Assembly: GCA_002205965.3 (NCBI GenBank)
Contig: NADL03000065.1
Location: 402,435-466,434, forward strand
From: Kappaphycus alvarezii
Taxonomy: Eukaryota > Rhodophyta > Florideophyceae > Gigartinales > Solieriaceae
Reading direction: 5' to 3'
Length of the DNA: 64,000 nt
Part shown: piece by piece, positions 1-11,700 of the stretch
Numbering within the stretch: position 1 is the first letter of the stretch
Layout: each line of letters opens with the position of its first letter
Position numbers and translations under genes: made by a program
The notes under the pieces: model-generated
Told to the model about the DNA's origin: nothing
Database searches by the model: none
Seen by the model: only the letters and a program-made list of their open reading frames with translations

Positions 1-3000
1 GAAACGTTTTTAGCTTCTAAGCTGACTTAAAAGGACTACATGTGAGGACTTATTGTATAATAAAATAGCGCTGACCGGAGAGGACCGTTTAGTCCTTTCG
101 TAAAGTCTAGGTTTTAAAGATATAAGATGTCAGAAAAAAACAACGATCCTTGTTCGAGTCTAAGTACCAGTTAGGGAACATTCTAAGTTTTGCTAGGCTC
201 TGGTTTGATAAATTTTGAGTAAGTAGCAAATTAAAACTTCAAAGGCGAACCATCTACTTCTTGTACGATTAATAAAAATGCTTTTGGCCACAAAGTGAGG
301 TACAGAAAGCTTTTGCGCAAGATAATGCTCTTGGCGGCACTTAAGAAAAGGTGAGGCACGTCTTGAAAGTAACTTGACCGTCACAAGATCATCAGCAATT
401 CTTTCATGATCTAATTATATTCACTATTCTGGTAAAATAAGAAAAAAATTAATTGAGGAACAAAAAATACGGATGCGGAATCGATGAAATAGGCCGTGAG
501 ATAACTATGAGACCGTAACATATTTTGGAGTCCCATATTGAAAGCTGAGTTCAGTGATTTCGTGGCTTTCTATTCTTCAGCATACGCTTAATACGTGTAA
601 TGGGCCCTTAAATACGATTGACAAACCTAATTCGCGCTTAGATTTGAAAATGACGATTCCATTGTACAAGAAGTGCTAATCTTTCTGGTTACGTGTATAA
701 CTAATCTCGAAGTCAGATTAATATTCAACGCAGAACTTTTGAAATTTAAAAGAATTTATAGCTCTGTAGTATAGAAAAATAGACTGTTTACGCTCAGTAG
801 TAACTCTAAAGAACAACTCAATCGAATCAAAAATCGGCAATAGACTCTAGCGATGTGTTCTGCCTGATCAAGAAATATTATTAAGATGTTCCTAGGGCAA
901 ATAGACATCAATATTTATTCAAGCGCCTACCTCATCGAGTTCAATTTTTTGGTTGTTGAATATATCCCGTCGTTCTAAATTGAACCCCTCAACCTATTCG
1001 TTTACATATGCCTTCTAAAATGAGTTTTTTTCTAGGTGAAAATCATTCCTGTTTGAATGATGGATGCTAGAGGTTATAGGAAAGGCGGATCTAAAACCTT
1101 CATATTTCCTTATCAAACGAGACAAAATGTTCATTCTAAATATTGTTTGACTATTTTAAAACTGACTCGACTTGGCGGAGGACCAATTTAAGGGTTTCCC
1201 AAAAAACATACTATGCTTAAAAGCGTAAATCTTTCAAAGGATGTGTCAGGACTTTGTACTTCTCAATGAGCTGTATATGGGCAAAATACCTTTTCAAGTT
1301 ATACATACTAAGGTCAAAGTAGGATATCAGAAAATTCAAAATTGCGCCACTGAATTAATTGATTCATACGTAAAGTATCCAAAGAGGAATTTTATGTCCA
1401 AGTACGGGCTTTAATATTATTTCTAGGTTCCAGGTGTCAGAAATGTTCGAGGTGCCACAGCAAGTTTAAAATTTTATTCCCTTTCATTTTGACGAACTCG
1501 TACCGAGTCCATTTTAAATTCTCTTTGTGTCTAGTAACTAAATGATATTGCGACATTTTGATCGTTTGTGGAGTTAGTTTCTTGAGTAGATAGATCAGAA
1601 GGTAAACAGTCGCACATTAAGATAGCAAAAAGTGGTGAGCTATTATGTACTGCAGGAGAGAAACGCAGGGAATCTTATTGTGCTTTGTAATATCGCGCTA
1701 CTGTATTGAATGCTTGGTTTGATACTAAAGGTACTGTACGAGATTTTCTGGTATTTTATGTAAGGAATTTGCAAAAAATAATCAAAGAGTATTACCAGAG
1801 CTTAGAAAAGGTCTCTTAACGGACCTTTTTTAGCTATTTGTTTGATAAAAATCCGTTATAGAGCCATTCTTGGAGCTCAACAGGATTTTATGGTTCCTGA
1901 TACAGAAATTAGTCATTATTTGCAATTAGCTTCCATTTTAAAGAGAAAATATGGTAAGAGTGATTTAATTAGAGGTTTTTGTCTGATGTGTAAACAGCAT
2001 TGGCAAAAAGTGCCACTGCAAGACCTGTCCCTCTGTGTTATCAATACTTTCCTAAATATTGAAGCGAAAATTAATACGCCATGGGAGTCTTTACTACAAG
2101 TAAGAAGTTTAACTTGTAGCTTTAGGAAATGGTTAAATATGCAGGTGACGTATTCAGGACTGTTCGAGATAATTAAGGTAATTTCGGTTGTCGACTAAAA
2201 TGAAGACACCATTTTCTCACCCAGAGCGTAACTTTTGTAAGCATCCCTGAACAGCAAAAATAGCCTTCTTATACGGCTAGAAGGTCCTAGTCTAGCTGTA
2301 ATTGCCTTGATGAAGAGAAGGGAAGCATTTCACTTCAAATACATGTTAAACAGCAGTCTATAGCGACTATCCGTATTTCAATGCTGAATTCGACCATTAA
2401 TATAACAGTTCATAGATATTATGTACGAATATACATCAGTAACAAATAGTACCGGTTATAAAAGATAATAAACTGATTTTGGCATCTAGGAAGTAACAAT
2501 ACATCTGTTCGATGGTAATCCACACATTTGGTCCCCCGCGCGTTGTAGTGTGCAATAGAATAATAATTAATCAGGAATAGATAAGCATAGTTCCCGGAGT
2601 AATCATAGCAGTACATTAAACGAGGCGCAAATTCTCCAATTTTACAGCTATAAAGTCCCATTGAGTTGAAATTTCATTGCATAGGTTTCCTTTTCGTAAT
2701 TTCTTTAGTTTCAACTTTCTATTCCTTGAAAAGAACGATGGCTGAGCAAAAAAAGATGTTTGAACTAATAAACGTGTCGATTTAGTAAATAGAACGGCGA
2801 TAATTAGTCATATGCCATAAATTTGTTTTTAATTTGGGAAGAATACATAAATACAATCATCTTTGAGTAGACCGGGAACACTATTCACAGAGAGCTTATT
2901 GAACTTTTTCTTGGTAACTAAACATAATCGATACATTGTGCACTTTCGAAAAGTTATTTTGAAATTAATTCAAGTGAAACTTAATGGGCCACCCAGTACA

Positions 3001-4413
3001 GGACTTGACTTTTGTGAATGTAAGATCCAAATTAAAATTTCTGATCCTGTATATCTGTATCATCAACAAACAAACGACTCCGTATCCCGCATATTGGATA
3101 CCTATTTTAAGGGTGACAATAAAATACAGAAACGAACTCTCTCTAACGACAAAAATGCAATCGGAGCATAAAATATTTATTCCTAAGGTATCCGCTAAGA
3201 TATTACACAAGCTTATACAGACAAAACTTTTTTCTTGTTGTATGGAAAGGCCTATCTACTAATAAAAAACGTTGAGGAGTCAGTTTGAGAATAAATTGAA
3301 GCCAGAAGTATATTTTCATTTTCAATTTACTTGAATTTTCCGTTTAAATATCTTCAATATACGTTAAAAAGGGTATATTCACAAAGTTATTAATTTTTGT
3401 GAGCAATTTATGAATGTTCAAAACAAGACGGTGTGTCTTTGATAATTTTTTGATAAAGGTATAACTGGATGTGTGAATATCACGCAGTAGAGCAAAAGTT
3501 AGCATTTAAAAAGGGTGGGTATCTAATTTTCCTTATTTAAAACTGTTGAGTACGCTAACGATAGTATAAAATCCCAGTAGAATATTTATGAACCACACAA
3601 ATTAGTGGGAAAAATATGAAGCACTTTACTGTTAATAGAGCCAGCCATGCGCTTCCGTAATAACAGAACATTGAAAAGGTTAAACATTAATAGTAGGATT
3701 ATTGTTCATAAAAAGTAAACATGAAGTAAAAAATCGTAGGAAAATGCATGCTTTTACTCAACTAAATTTCGAAGTTAGTATTTGTGAAGCTATTCATAGG
3801 TAGGGATAATCTAGTATAGTGTGACAGGAATATTATGATTTTATTGATAAAATTGTTACAAAAATTTGTAGAGAGAGTCATGAATTTACGCAGCTTGTAC
3901 CCCAACAGGAATACTGAATAAGAATGTTTACGATCGCTATATATGGTACGTAAATAATGTGGGAAATAAGTGAAACGAATCATAATATGGAAAAATATTC
4001 CTAAAATAGGATCAAGTAATTAAACTAAGCGACAGAAAAATTTTGTGAAATTCTCGGAGTAAATGATGAAAATTATATACAAACAAATACTTTTGGAAAG
4101 GAAGTACAAAAGAAGGTATTTTCTCCAATGGTTTCAATAAATATTAAAAACTCTTGAATCATTATCGAGACAGTAAATATAACTTGATGAAACGTAAAGC
4201 TAAATAATGAACAAATATAGTTTTGAAAAATAGAAGATCCAAGAAGTAAAGCAAAAATATGGCTGATATCGGTTCCAGCGGACATTCGCTACCGAATGTG
4301 TAGCTGCTAACTTCGAAGTTGAACGCCTGTTGCCAGATTTTAGGCACCGATACGTATTTTTGGACGGTGGAACGGAAGTATCCGTCCAAAAAACCTGTCC
4401 GACGCCATAGGAT
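1..4413. other. AT-rich stretch without recognisable gene
   Basis: Both strands were read. Only short frames without family motifs are present. The longest plausible one (1842-2198, plus, about 118 codons) opens at a TTG rather than an ATG and resembles nothing I know. There are no LTR ends, terminal inverted repeats, tRNA-like folds or zinc-finger motifs. The base composition is clearly more AT-rich than the element-filled parts of the window, which fits non-coding spacer or very old repeat. Confidence 0.6.
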
Positions 4414-5075
4414 TCACGTTTGCGTAAAAAGAGTAATATTAAATACTGATTTTCGATTTTTTGTGGACGGGTAAGTGTTAGCTCTCATAAACCCCCTCGA
4501 ACCCATAATGGGCGGCTTTCTGGCAGATTTAGAGATAAATGAACTCACTACATACATTATGTGTCCCGGACAAGGGGGTAGAGAGGTTAGTAACATTGAA
4601 AGATCGCGAAATTCTTCCACACGTGAGTGAACTGGCTCCTTGTCCATAGCCTTCAACGAGTTGTGGGGCGGGTTTGAGGGCAACTTGTTGCAGTTTGAAC
4701 AAGCATTTGAGACCGTGAAGTTCTCGTTCTGCGTCGAAAGTGGGACACGGGAAGCGACACTTGCGGTCATATCTGCGCGTCCTTCAATGACGCCTTCTTC
4801 CATCCGTGGGCAAAAATTCACGTTTAGAAAGAGCTTTTCCGGCGTCCGCAGAGCCGCGAACAATAGTGTGATCCTCTCAGTGATGCGGGCTTCCATAGCA
4901 TCTGAAGCCTCCCTTTGGGCCTTGCGAGCCTCGAAATCGAGCTCCTTGTCCTTAACTTCTCATAGAGACATAGCTTCCTCGTTCTTGTTGGTGAGATTAA
5001 TCGCTAATTGCCGTCACAAGCGGTCAGAAATCGTTAACCGAACATTATCGTCCATTTCCTGCGGCAAAACGTGAA
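4414..5075 (-). pseudogene. decayed unknown protein with charged helical segment and CxxC pair
   Basis: On the minus strand an open frame runs from 4896 to 4414. The same frame continues upstream to about 5160 across two stop codons, with a highly charged stretch (KDKELDFEARKAQ) that would form a helix or coiled coil. Further on it has a CSNCNK pair (CxxC) and then a hydrophobic and basic tail. The plus-strand frame over the same bases looks like a shadow. I do not recognise the family. It could be a broken host gene or a piece of an element protein. The in-frame stops argue that it is not functional as it stands. Confidence 0.3.
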
Positions 5076-5079
5076 ATTG

Positions 5080-5829
5080 CTCGACAACCCCTTGGCCGAT
5101 GAAGTAGAAATCCCATACAGGCTTTTGCTGTCGAATATTCCTTTTCAAAATGTACTCTTTTCGTTTTACGTGTCTAGAATCTATGCTTCAGACGGGGTAG
5201 TAAGTTTTATATAGACGGTTGCTTTGCAATTATGCTTAAAGTAGTATCGCGAACGACGTTGGGTCGTTAAAATTAACTCTTAGTCGTCGATGCGAACTTC
5301 AGAAACAAGGGACCAGCCTATTAATTGATTATGATTCGCAATATGGCCCCTTATCAGACCCTGTTCAAGAATTAGCGCGGCTCAAGAGATTTTGTCGTCA
5401 ACTGGAGGTCTTCGAAAACTTGATCCATTTAGCCCTCTTCTTCCTAGTCCCGTAGATGATATACGCAGTGAAAGAGGTTGAAGAGAGGAACAGAGGAGAA
5501 ATAACCGGGAAAGGAGGTCAACTGGGAGCAAAAACCGTGGGAAAAATGTCTTTCGTGACGACTTTGATTTTACTTGACAGTATGGTGGCTCCTTCTCGAA
5601 CCTTTCGTAGTGGTAGGCTGTCATTCGCCCAATTAATAGCAATGGAAAACCTATAACATTCTGTACCGCTTATTTTCGGGCTATCATTGGTTCGGGTAGC
5701 TTCAATATGCAAGTATTAAAGCGATAAATACGATACTCTTGTACTACGATACTACTCTCACTGTAAACTGTAGCTAAACGCTCTCGTGAAAGGAATTCTA
5801 AACGGACTATACATTTAAACATACTGCCA
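5080..5829. other. no gene seen
   Basis: Short overlapping frames occur on both strands, none with a family motif or a plausible start context. The stretch lies outside the 3' end of the old copia element C2 and probably represents its flanking DNA. Confidence 0.5.
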
Positions 5830-6046
5830 AGCGATTTTAGTTTTGCGATATTTTTGGTGCCGCCGTTTTATTTGATGCGTTTTGGAATCGTAATGCGAAG
5901 TTGGAAAATTTGTATTGATTTAGAAAAATGATGATGGTGGCCATGAATTTCTGCCAAACGCGAAAGCTGGGGCCTAAGTATGACGATGGCTCAACATTAC
6001 AGAGCATTACACTGTCAACATCACCTTGTGGCGAGAGGATATTACA
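5830..6046 (-). repeat. C2 3' LTR remnant
   Basis: About 180 bp here match 27075-27250 in the same orientation at roughly 70 percent by eye. The shared core includes TTTGTATTGA and, further on, an ACATTACAGA-type doublet. On the minus strand both copies open with TGT (TGTAATATCC here, TGTGATCTTC at 27250), as an LTR should. This copy lies just downstream of the C2 RNase H, where a 3' LTR is expected. The inner end is not defined. Confidence 0.55.
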
Positions 6047-6089
6047 CTGACTTGTTTTTTTATTCGCGAGTGACAATCGCCTTGGGCAG

Positions 6090-6575
6090 ATTCGAATCGT
6101 CTTTTTAAACCCATTGCTCTATGAAACTTTGAGCTGTCCCGTAGACTTGGTTTTGCGCAGTATTTCGTTACGTTGCTGGCGTCCAAGGTTTTCTGCGACA
6201 TCCTGGCTTGATCGTATCCAGGCAACGTTAGTCATTTCACCTGCTTTGTAGGCTCAGCGAATGTCCAAAATTTCGTTCATGAGCCTTACTTCTCTGAGAC
6301 GTCTATAAGCCCTAATGGTGTCTAACACACTTTTGGAATCCGTGAAGATAGAGTGTACTATGATACAAGAACTTCAGGCTTTCTCCGTAATCTTATCTAT
6401 AGGAGAAATCATAAGTTTCGCCAGCTATCTTTGACCGAGTAGCACCTCGGCACTTGGATGATGACCAATTGAGGATGTGACATGTGTTGTGGTCGTCCAC
6501 AACGTAAACGATAATTCGGAGTTGGCTTGTAGCATCATGATTTGTAATGTAACCACTATTTGCGAGACGTGCATT
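6090..6575 (-). pseudogene. C2 copia RNase H fragment
   Basis: Minus-strand reading shows the copia RNase H signature in order: a segment like SQLRIIVYVVDD, then HILNWSSSKCRGATRS leading to AGETY (the conserved glutamate helix), and after a frame break IFTDSKSVLDTI (the conserved aspartate) followed by AYKAGEMTNVAWI. The same block in C1 reads [19 protein letters not shown] and [11 protein letters not shown]. At least two frame breaks and one stop are present. The fragment begins at the G1 insertion site (6623) and leads into the 3' LTR remnant. Confidence 0.7.
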
Positions 6576-6623
6576 TTTAAACTGTTCTTCTCGAGTGGTT
6601 TAAATTTAGGCGTAAGTTACCTT

Positions 6624-6628
6624 GTCCC
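6624..6628. repeat. target-site duplication of G1 (left)
   Basis: GTCCC lies directly outside the left LTR of G1 and is repeated exactly at 15475-15479 outside the right LTR. A 5-bp duplication is normal for Ty3/gypsy integrases. Confidence 0.9.
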
Positions 6629-6930
6629 TGGTAGCGGTAAATCGTCGGGAGAAGAGATATTCAGAACCAACTACCCAAGAAGGAGGTGTTGCAAGCGACA
6701 AAAGTGCTGCCGTGGTATAGTTGAACGAATAAAAAGGAGTGTATATGGAAGAGAGTTGAGAGGTCTACAAGCAAGTATGGAAGGGGCAGGGTCTACCACT
6801 GATGCTCTGTGAGCAGCGTAAGAAAAGGATTTCTCGGGTCTGAAGTTGACTCTCAACTCCCTACTACTCAGGACTTTGCTTGAATTTGTCTTCCAACTTG
6901 CTTGACCTCTCCATGAGGAATCAGTTTGCT

Positions 6931-6944
6931 CTGCTTATATAGAC
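6931..6944 (-). promoter_or_regulatory. TATA box in G1 3' LTR
   Basis: The minus strand reads CTATATAAGCAG here. The same motif occurs at the same place in the right LTR (14283-14294) and in the LTR fragment at 23.1 kb. It marks the U3/R boundary at roughly four fifths of the LTR length. Confidence 0.6.
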
Positions 6945-7069
6945 TTTTGGCTATTCCTAAAGTCCTAACAAAACTACAGAAGGTACCAGGAAATGCATAC
7001 AAACAGTTTGTGTGGATGATATACTCTAAACAAAAGATACTTAAGAAACTAACAATCAATGAGGTCCTC

Positions 7070-7672
7070 TTATTTCCCATTCTCTAAATCAGATCCAAAC
7101 AACTCCTCTAAAATATCCATGCTGTCCAAGAAGTCCCCACAAATATCTGCGAACGGCTCATAGCTCTCTATTCCCTCCTGGGAGATATCTAAACTACTAA
7201 AGATATCTCCATCCGGTTCCAGCGTCGGCACCACTTGTTCCATACTCTCCAGTCCAGGCCCCACCAGTCCAACACTTTCCATGCCCTCTGTTCCCTCATC
7301 CACCTCGTCCTCGTCCTTCCTCATCATCCTCTTCCTCTCTCCTCCTCTCCTCCTTTCCTCTCTTCCTCCTTTCCTCTTCTTCCTCCTCTTCCTCCCCATC
7401 CTTCTCCTGAGTCTCGTACACTAGCTCAGGGGCTAACCATTCCTCGAAGGACTCCCCGCTCTCCTCCTCGACTTTCTCAGTCTCATCCTCACTTACCTCC
7501 CTCGCCTCTTCTTCTGTGAAGAGGCGGCGAACGAACTCGATGATTTTCTTCTTAGTTTGCCCCGGATGTAGTCGTCGGCATCGGTTGGCCCGTAGGCGGC
7601 GAGACGGAGGCCATTGATGGGACGGGAAGGGCGGTTTTTGGAGATAGGGACAGAGGGGCGATTTGACGTCAT
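7070..7672 (-). pseudogene. acidic U3 reading frame, 3' LTR copy (frameshifted)
   Basis: This is the counterpart of the frame at 14422-15033. It starts at an ATG (7672) and ends at the TAA at 7070-7072, about 200 codons. A single missing C near 7560 and length changes in the purine tract near 7350 move the middle into another frame. Shared segments are KKIIEFV, REVSEDETEKVEEESG and the C-terminal FGSDLENGK. Unlike the other copy it keeps a glutamine codon where that copy has TAG. The two LTR copies therefore carry different lesions, so a common ancestor could have been open. Confidence 0.6.
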
Positions 7673-8105
7673 ATTTCTGGAAAAGGGGTGAGCGGTTGCG
7701 GATGTTGACAGAAAGGGTAATCAGCTTATCAAATTGTTGGTGGTAGGAGTGATGCTTCAGCGACAATGCTATAGCACTTTAAATAGGGGCATGTCTTTGG
7801 TAATCATCATGGTCTTGGTCAAAAAAAGGCGATACTGCGGCCTTGGATTTGCATGAATTCGGGGCATCATAAAAATCTGCGTGATAAAATATCGGAACTG
7901 AATTTGGGAGGCGAAGTGACCACGAATTGAAAGGCGTCTCTTTGAAGGGGGAGGACCAAATATTCAAAATAAAATAGAAAATGGAGTTGTACAGTGAATT
8001 TGGATTCATAAAGGAAAAAGATATTCAGAATTTTTTTGGAAGACAGGTAGGACGATTGGTAAATGAAGATTTCAAGATGCGAAGAGGACCTTTTTCGTTC
8101 CGACA

Positions 8106-8117
8106 CGCTCTCCCGCT
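8106..8117 (-). promoter_or_regulatory. G1 polypurine tract
   Basis: On the minus strand AGCGGGAGAGCG sits immediately before the 3' LTR start at 8105. This is the usual place of the plus-strand primer of an LTR element. Confidence 0.65.
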
Positions 8118-8183
8118 CGAGACGAACGTCCCGGCTCGTCTTCATTGTTCTTTTTCTGTTTCCGTTAGTGTTCGCTGTCATAT

Positions 8184-9203
8184 TTATAAAATGTAAGGTC
8201 TTTCAAACGGGTACGGATGCAACTGATTACCAATATGATGCTCCAAAAAGTAATTTTGCATTACCTGTACCTCACTTTGTAGCATAGCCTCATATATTGG
8301 TTTGATAACATCGAGGTGGGGTTGAATACATTCTTCCTCCGTGACTCTTCCGAATCTTCCAAGAGTGAAAAAATATATATGATATGCAAACTCTTCTGGA
8401 AGATGCCGGAGGAATGGATGCCGATAAGAAAAGAAGACACGCATCATCAAGAATGAATCTTCGTAAGATAAGTGCGGTACATGTAGCGCCCGAAAAAATA
8501 AACAGATATTTATCATGAAATAAGAAATGACCTGTGCATCGTTCGCGTCCTCAGAGATATTGCGCAACCAAAAAGATAATCTTCTTCTTCCAACTGTATT
8601 TTGTGCATGTTGTGAAGGAGGGCTAGAGACGAAGTTGTGGGGGCTGTCGCGATGAATGGCCCCGACCAGTTCCTGACGTACTGGGACCTGCACGAGGTCC
8701 TCTTGGGGGACGACCAGAACCTCTTCTGGGCGGTTGTTGTCTCCCGAAGGTCCTCCTCGGGTCATCACCACTGCTTCGGGAGGATCTTCGGCACCCTCAA
8801 TGTTCCCAAATTTGTGGCGGGGAAACATAAGGTTCCCATAAGGGATATGGGACCAGTCGATATTCCATATCAGGGGGTAAGCTGTAACCTCTCAGTCGCA
8901 CATCTTGGTTGTTCTTGAGAAATACGTAAATCGGACGGACAACGTTCAGATACGTTTGCGACAAGTCTCTGATAGCTACCATTCCATACCTTCCTATAGA
9001 GTAATGATATATTACTTCCACAAACTCTGGACCTGCTTCCGTGAACCTTCCGTTTTGGAATGAAAATGGACTCTTATTAATAGTCGGAAATCTTCTTGAG
9101 GTAGCAATGGTCCGTTCAATGTACGAAAACATAGGCATATATTAATATAGAAATGGATGATTACGTGGAGTTCGTAGTAGTCCGCGTAATCGAGATGATC
9201 CAT
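8184..9203 (-). pseudogene. G1 third gene: protein with two copies of an unknown ~115-residue domain
   Basis: This gene lies between integrase and the 3' LTR, in the place an env gene would occupy. Reading down from ATG 9203, copy A opens with DHLDYADYYELHV and INICLCFRTLNGP. After one frame change it continues FVEVIYHYSIGRYG, LNVVRPIY and ends YPLWEPYV near 8815. A linker of about 80 residues rich in P, E, Q and S follows (ATG 8828). Copy B then repeats the pattern: EDANDAQV, INICLFFRALHVP, YHIYFFTLGRFG, LDVIKPIY and YPFERPYI, ending at 8184. No signal peptide or transmembrane segment is evident, so it does not look like an envelope glycoprotein. I do not recognise the domain. Confidence 0.65.
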
Positions 9204-9249
9204 TCCCAGGCCCTTTTTCCTCCCATAGGAATCATTCTATAATTAAAGA

Positions 9250-10400
9250 TTAGTATACCCGGTGGTTGCGCATAGTCCTGTGTGAGAAGGAATTCTTCAG
9301 GCCTTTGGTGGTAAGGGACCAGACGACGTGCATGGACGGCCCTCCTTGATCTCTTCCTGAGCTTGAACAGAGCTTATAATGTGGGTGTCTTTCCTCCGTG
9401 ACGATGCAAGGGTTCGAGTACTTTGTTTGGAAGGCCGGCCACTTCACAGCCTGCTCATTGCTTTTCCATGTACTACAAGTACTTTAGAGCCGACTGAAAA
9501 GGTTTGGACTGGAGGCTCTTCATCCTTATTTCTTGTCTGTGTTAGCGCGCGGTGTGATCTCCAGCCTTCAGTGGCCAGTAGTTCGACTTCTCTACTCTCT
9601 TCATCGATAATATTTGTTTCCATGTCTCTCTGTAACATTCTAGGAGCCCTTCCGTACATTAGCTCGAACGGTGACGTCCACTTCTTCCTCTTCTTCGACG
9701 ATAGCCATATAACACTTTTAGTAAGGCATCTTCCCACTGGATTTCATTCTCCGACATAGTTTTCGATATTGCTCGTTTGATGGTTCCAACCATCCTCTCG
9801 CTTTACCGTTTGACATAGGAGCGTATGCGAGAACTGTCTTCAGCTGAATCCTTTCTCTTCCAAGAAACGAAGCAGTGAAGTTGCAGTAAAACAAAGGGCG
9901 TTATCCGAGATGATCCTTTTTGGAAGACCAAACGGTTCAATTATTTCTTTTTCGATGAATCTCAGGACCACCTCAGCATTGGTCTCCTCAACTGCAACTG
10001 CTATTGGCCATCCAGTAAGATGTTCCACCCCTAAAGAGATATTTGTTTCCGGAAGAGGTTTCCTTGAATGGGCCGGCAAAGTCAATTGAGAAGGTTTCAA
10101 AAAGACCGGAAACTGGGAAGCTTAGAGTTGTCTTATACTTTCGTATCGGAGTGAATTTTTGACAGTCATCGCAGCTTTTCACGAAATTATAGACGTCCTT
10201 ATGGATACTGGGCCACCACAATCTCTCCGTAATGAATTTTTTGGTTGTTTCGAGATCCCAATGCCCTAACTCATCATGAAAAGTCCTCAAGATCTTGATT
10301 CTTTCTTTCAAAGGGGCCACTAGACGAGACCGGCTTTCGTGTGTCGGAAGAGTTTCCCATTCCACAATGTAAAAGCCTTTTGATTCCTGCGTACCCAATT
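9250..10400 (-). pseudogene. G1 integrase
   Basis: Minus strand, about 380 codons over several frames. The N-terminal zinc motif is visible as HDELGHWD followed by CDDCQKF (HHCC). The catalytic core shows FSIDFAGPF (first aspartate), then HLTGWPIAV and IISDNALCF (second aspartate). The region holding the glutamate, near 9.8 kb, is broken. SPFELMYGRAPRM and a basic tail with VGSKVLVV mark the C-terminal part. It inserts element DNA into the host genome. Frame changes near 10.0, 9.8 and 9.44 kb mean the present copy cannot make one continuous protein. Confidence 0.88.
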
Positions 10401-10459
10401 TCTGTGTTCAAGGTCAACCTTTCTCATTTGTAGTCCATCAGGAATTTAATAGCCCGTGA

Positions 10460-11700
10460 ATATTAGCTTCGTACTCGTTTTCGTTGGCACTTGCACCTCG
10501 GCAACCCGACGATGTCCTCTGAAGCTTTTTCATTTGGAATCAGTGGATCCCTCAAGCGGGATAGGTAATCGGCAGGCTGATTATTGCGTCCGGGCCTATA
10601 CACAATTTCAAACCGATATTCTGCGAAAATGTCGAGCCATCGAGCTATGCGGTGATGTACATCTTTCTTTTGGAATGCTGTCTTAAGTGCCTGGTGATCA
10701 GTTATCAAGACAAATTTCTCGAGTGATAAAAGGTAAACACGAAACTTTTTCAGTGCGAAGACGACAGCTAGCGCTTCTTTCTCGCAGACTGAGTATCTCT
10801 TTTCCGCATCATTCAGAGTGCGACTTGCGAATTGAACAGGGTGTAGTCTTCCTTTTTCATCTTTTTTGGGACAAAACGGCACCCAAAGACCGTTCTGAGG
10901 CATCTGTCTCCACAACAAATGGTCTCTTGAAATCTGGTACATGAGGACTGGGGGACACATAGCTTACCTTTAAGCTCCTCAAATGCAGTTTGCATTTCCT
11001 TGTTCCAGTAAAATTTTCCGTTCTTCGTAGTGCTGGCATGTAACGGTGCTGCGGTCTTGGCGAAATCTTTGATAAATCTTCGATAATCTGAGGCAAGTCC
11101 TAAGAAGCTTCGAACCTCCATCTTTGAAGCGGGCGTTGGTGCCAACTTGATTTTTTTCGTTTTCTCTGGATCCACTTTAATTCCCTCTTGATCGACGATA
11201 TGAACGAGTAATTGGATAGACGTTTTCGCAAAGAAGCATTTGCTTAACTTAATTTTCAGGCTGTACGCAGATATCCTCTCCACCACCATCTTGACATGCG
11301 ATATGTGCTGTTCCAAGGTTTTTGAGAATATCACCACATCATCGATAAAAACTCTTTCAAATGGAAGTCCTTTCAAAACCTCGTTCATCATTCTTTGGAA
11401 CGTAGCTGGTGCATTCATGAGACCAAAAGGCATCACTTCGAACCTAAATGTACCGGCTTTGCTGATAAAGTTGTTTTTTTCCTTACATTTTTCATCCAAT
11501 GTAATCTGCCAATAGCCAGTGTAAAGGTCAATCGATGTGAAGTATCTCCAGTCCTTCAAATCCTCGAGGATTCCTCCATATTTGGAATCGGAAATCGATT
11601 GGGTATCATTCTCTGGTTCAGTTGTCGGTAATCGACGCAAAAGCGAAGTTTTACATCTTTCTTTGGTGCTACCACCACTGGAAATGACCACGGGGATGAA
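10460..11700 (-). pseudogene. G1 reverse transcriptase and RNase H
   Basis: The reverse transcriptase reads YFTSIDLYTGYWQI, RFEVMPFGLMNAPATFQRMMN and VFIDDVVIFS (11349-11338). The catalytic box therefore has F where most relatives have Y (YxDD). RNase H follows with VVETDASERSLGAVLS, EALAVVFALKKFR and TDHQALK, and ends NQPADYLSRL near 10.53 kb. Order and motifs are those of Ty3/gypsy. The frame changes twice near 10.9-11.0 kb. Upstream the linker THSFELTDTQPIYHRPRL (near 11.8 kb) leads into the palm domain. Confidence 0.9.

Larger units (their letters stand above)
6629..8105 (-). repeat. G1 3' LTR (1477 bp)
   Basis: Direct repeat of 13981-15474, with small indels. On the minus strand it starts TGTCGGAACG at 8105 and ends near 6629, where the expected CA is mutated (CTACCA against CTATCA in the other copy). 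It contains a TATA-type box near 6933-6942 and an acidic reading frame upstream of it. At about 1.5 kb it is long for a gypsy LTR. The main differences from the other copy are in the homopurine tract at 7300-7400 and several one-base indels. Confidence 0.92.

Noticed and set aside
1806-1829. Hairpin AAAAGGTC/GACCTTTT followed by T-run, like a bacterial terminator
   Set aside because: The surrounding DNA is eukaryotic repeat DNA and no gene ends here. An 8-bp AT-rich stem is expected by chance in this composition.
7235-7519. Proline/leucine/serine-rich plus-strand frame in the G1 LTR
   Set aside because: It is the antisense of the homopurine tract of the U3 frame. No independent evidence.
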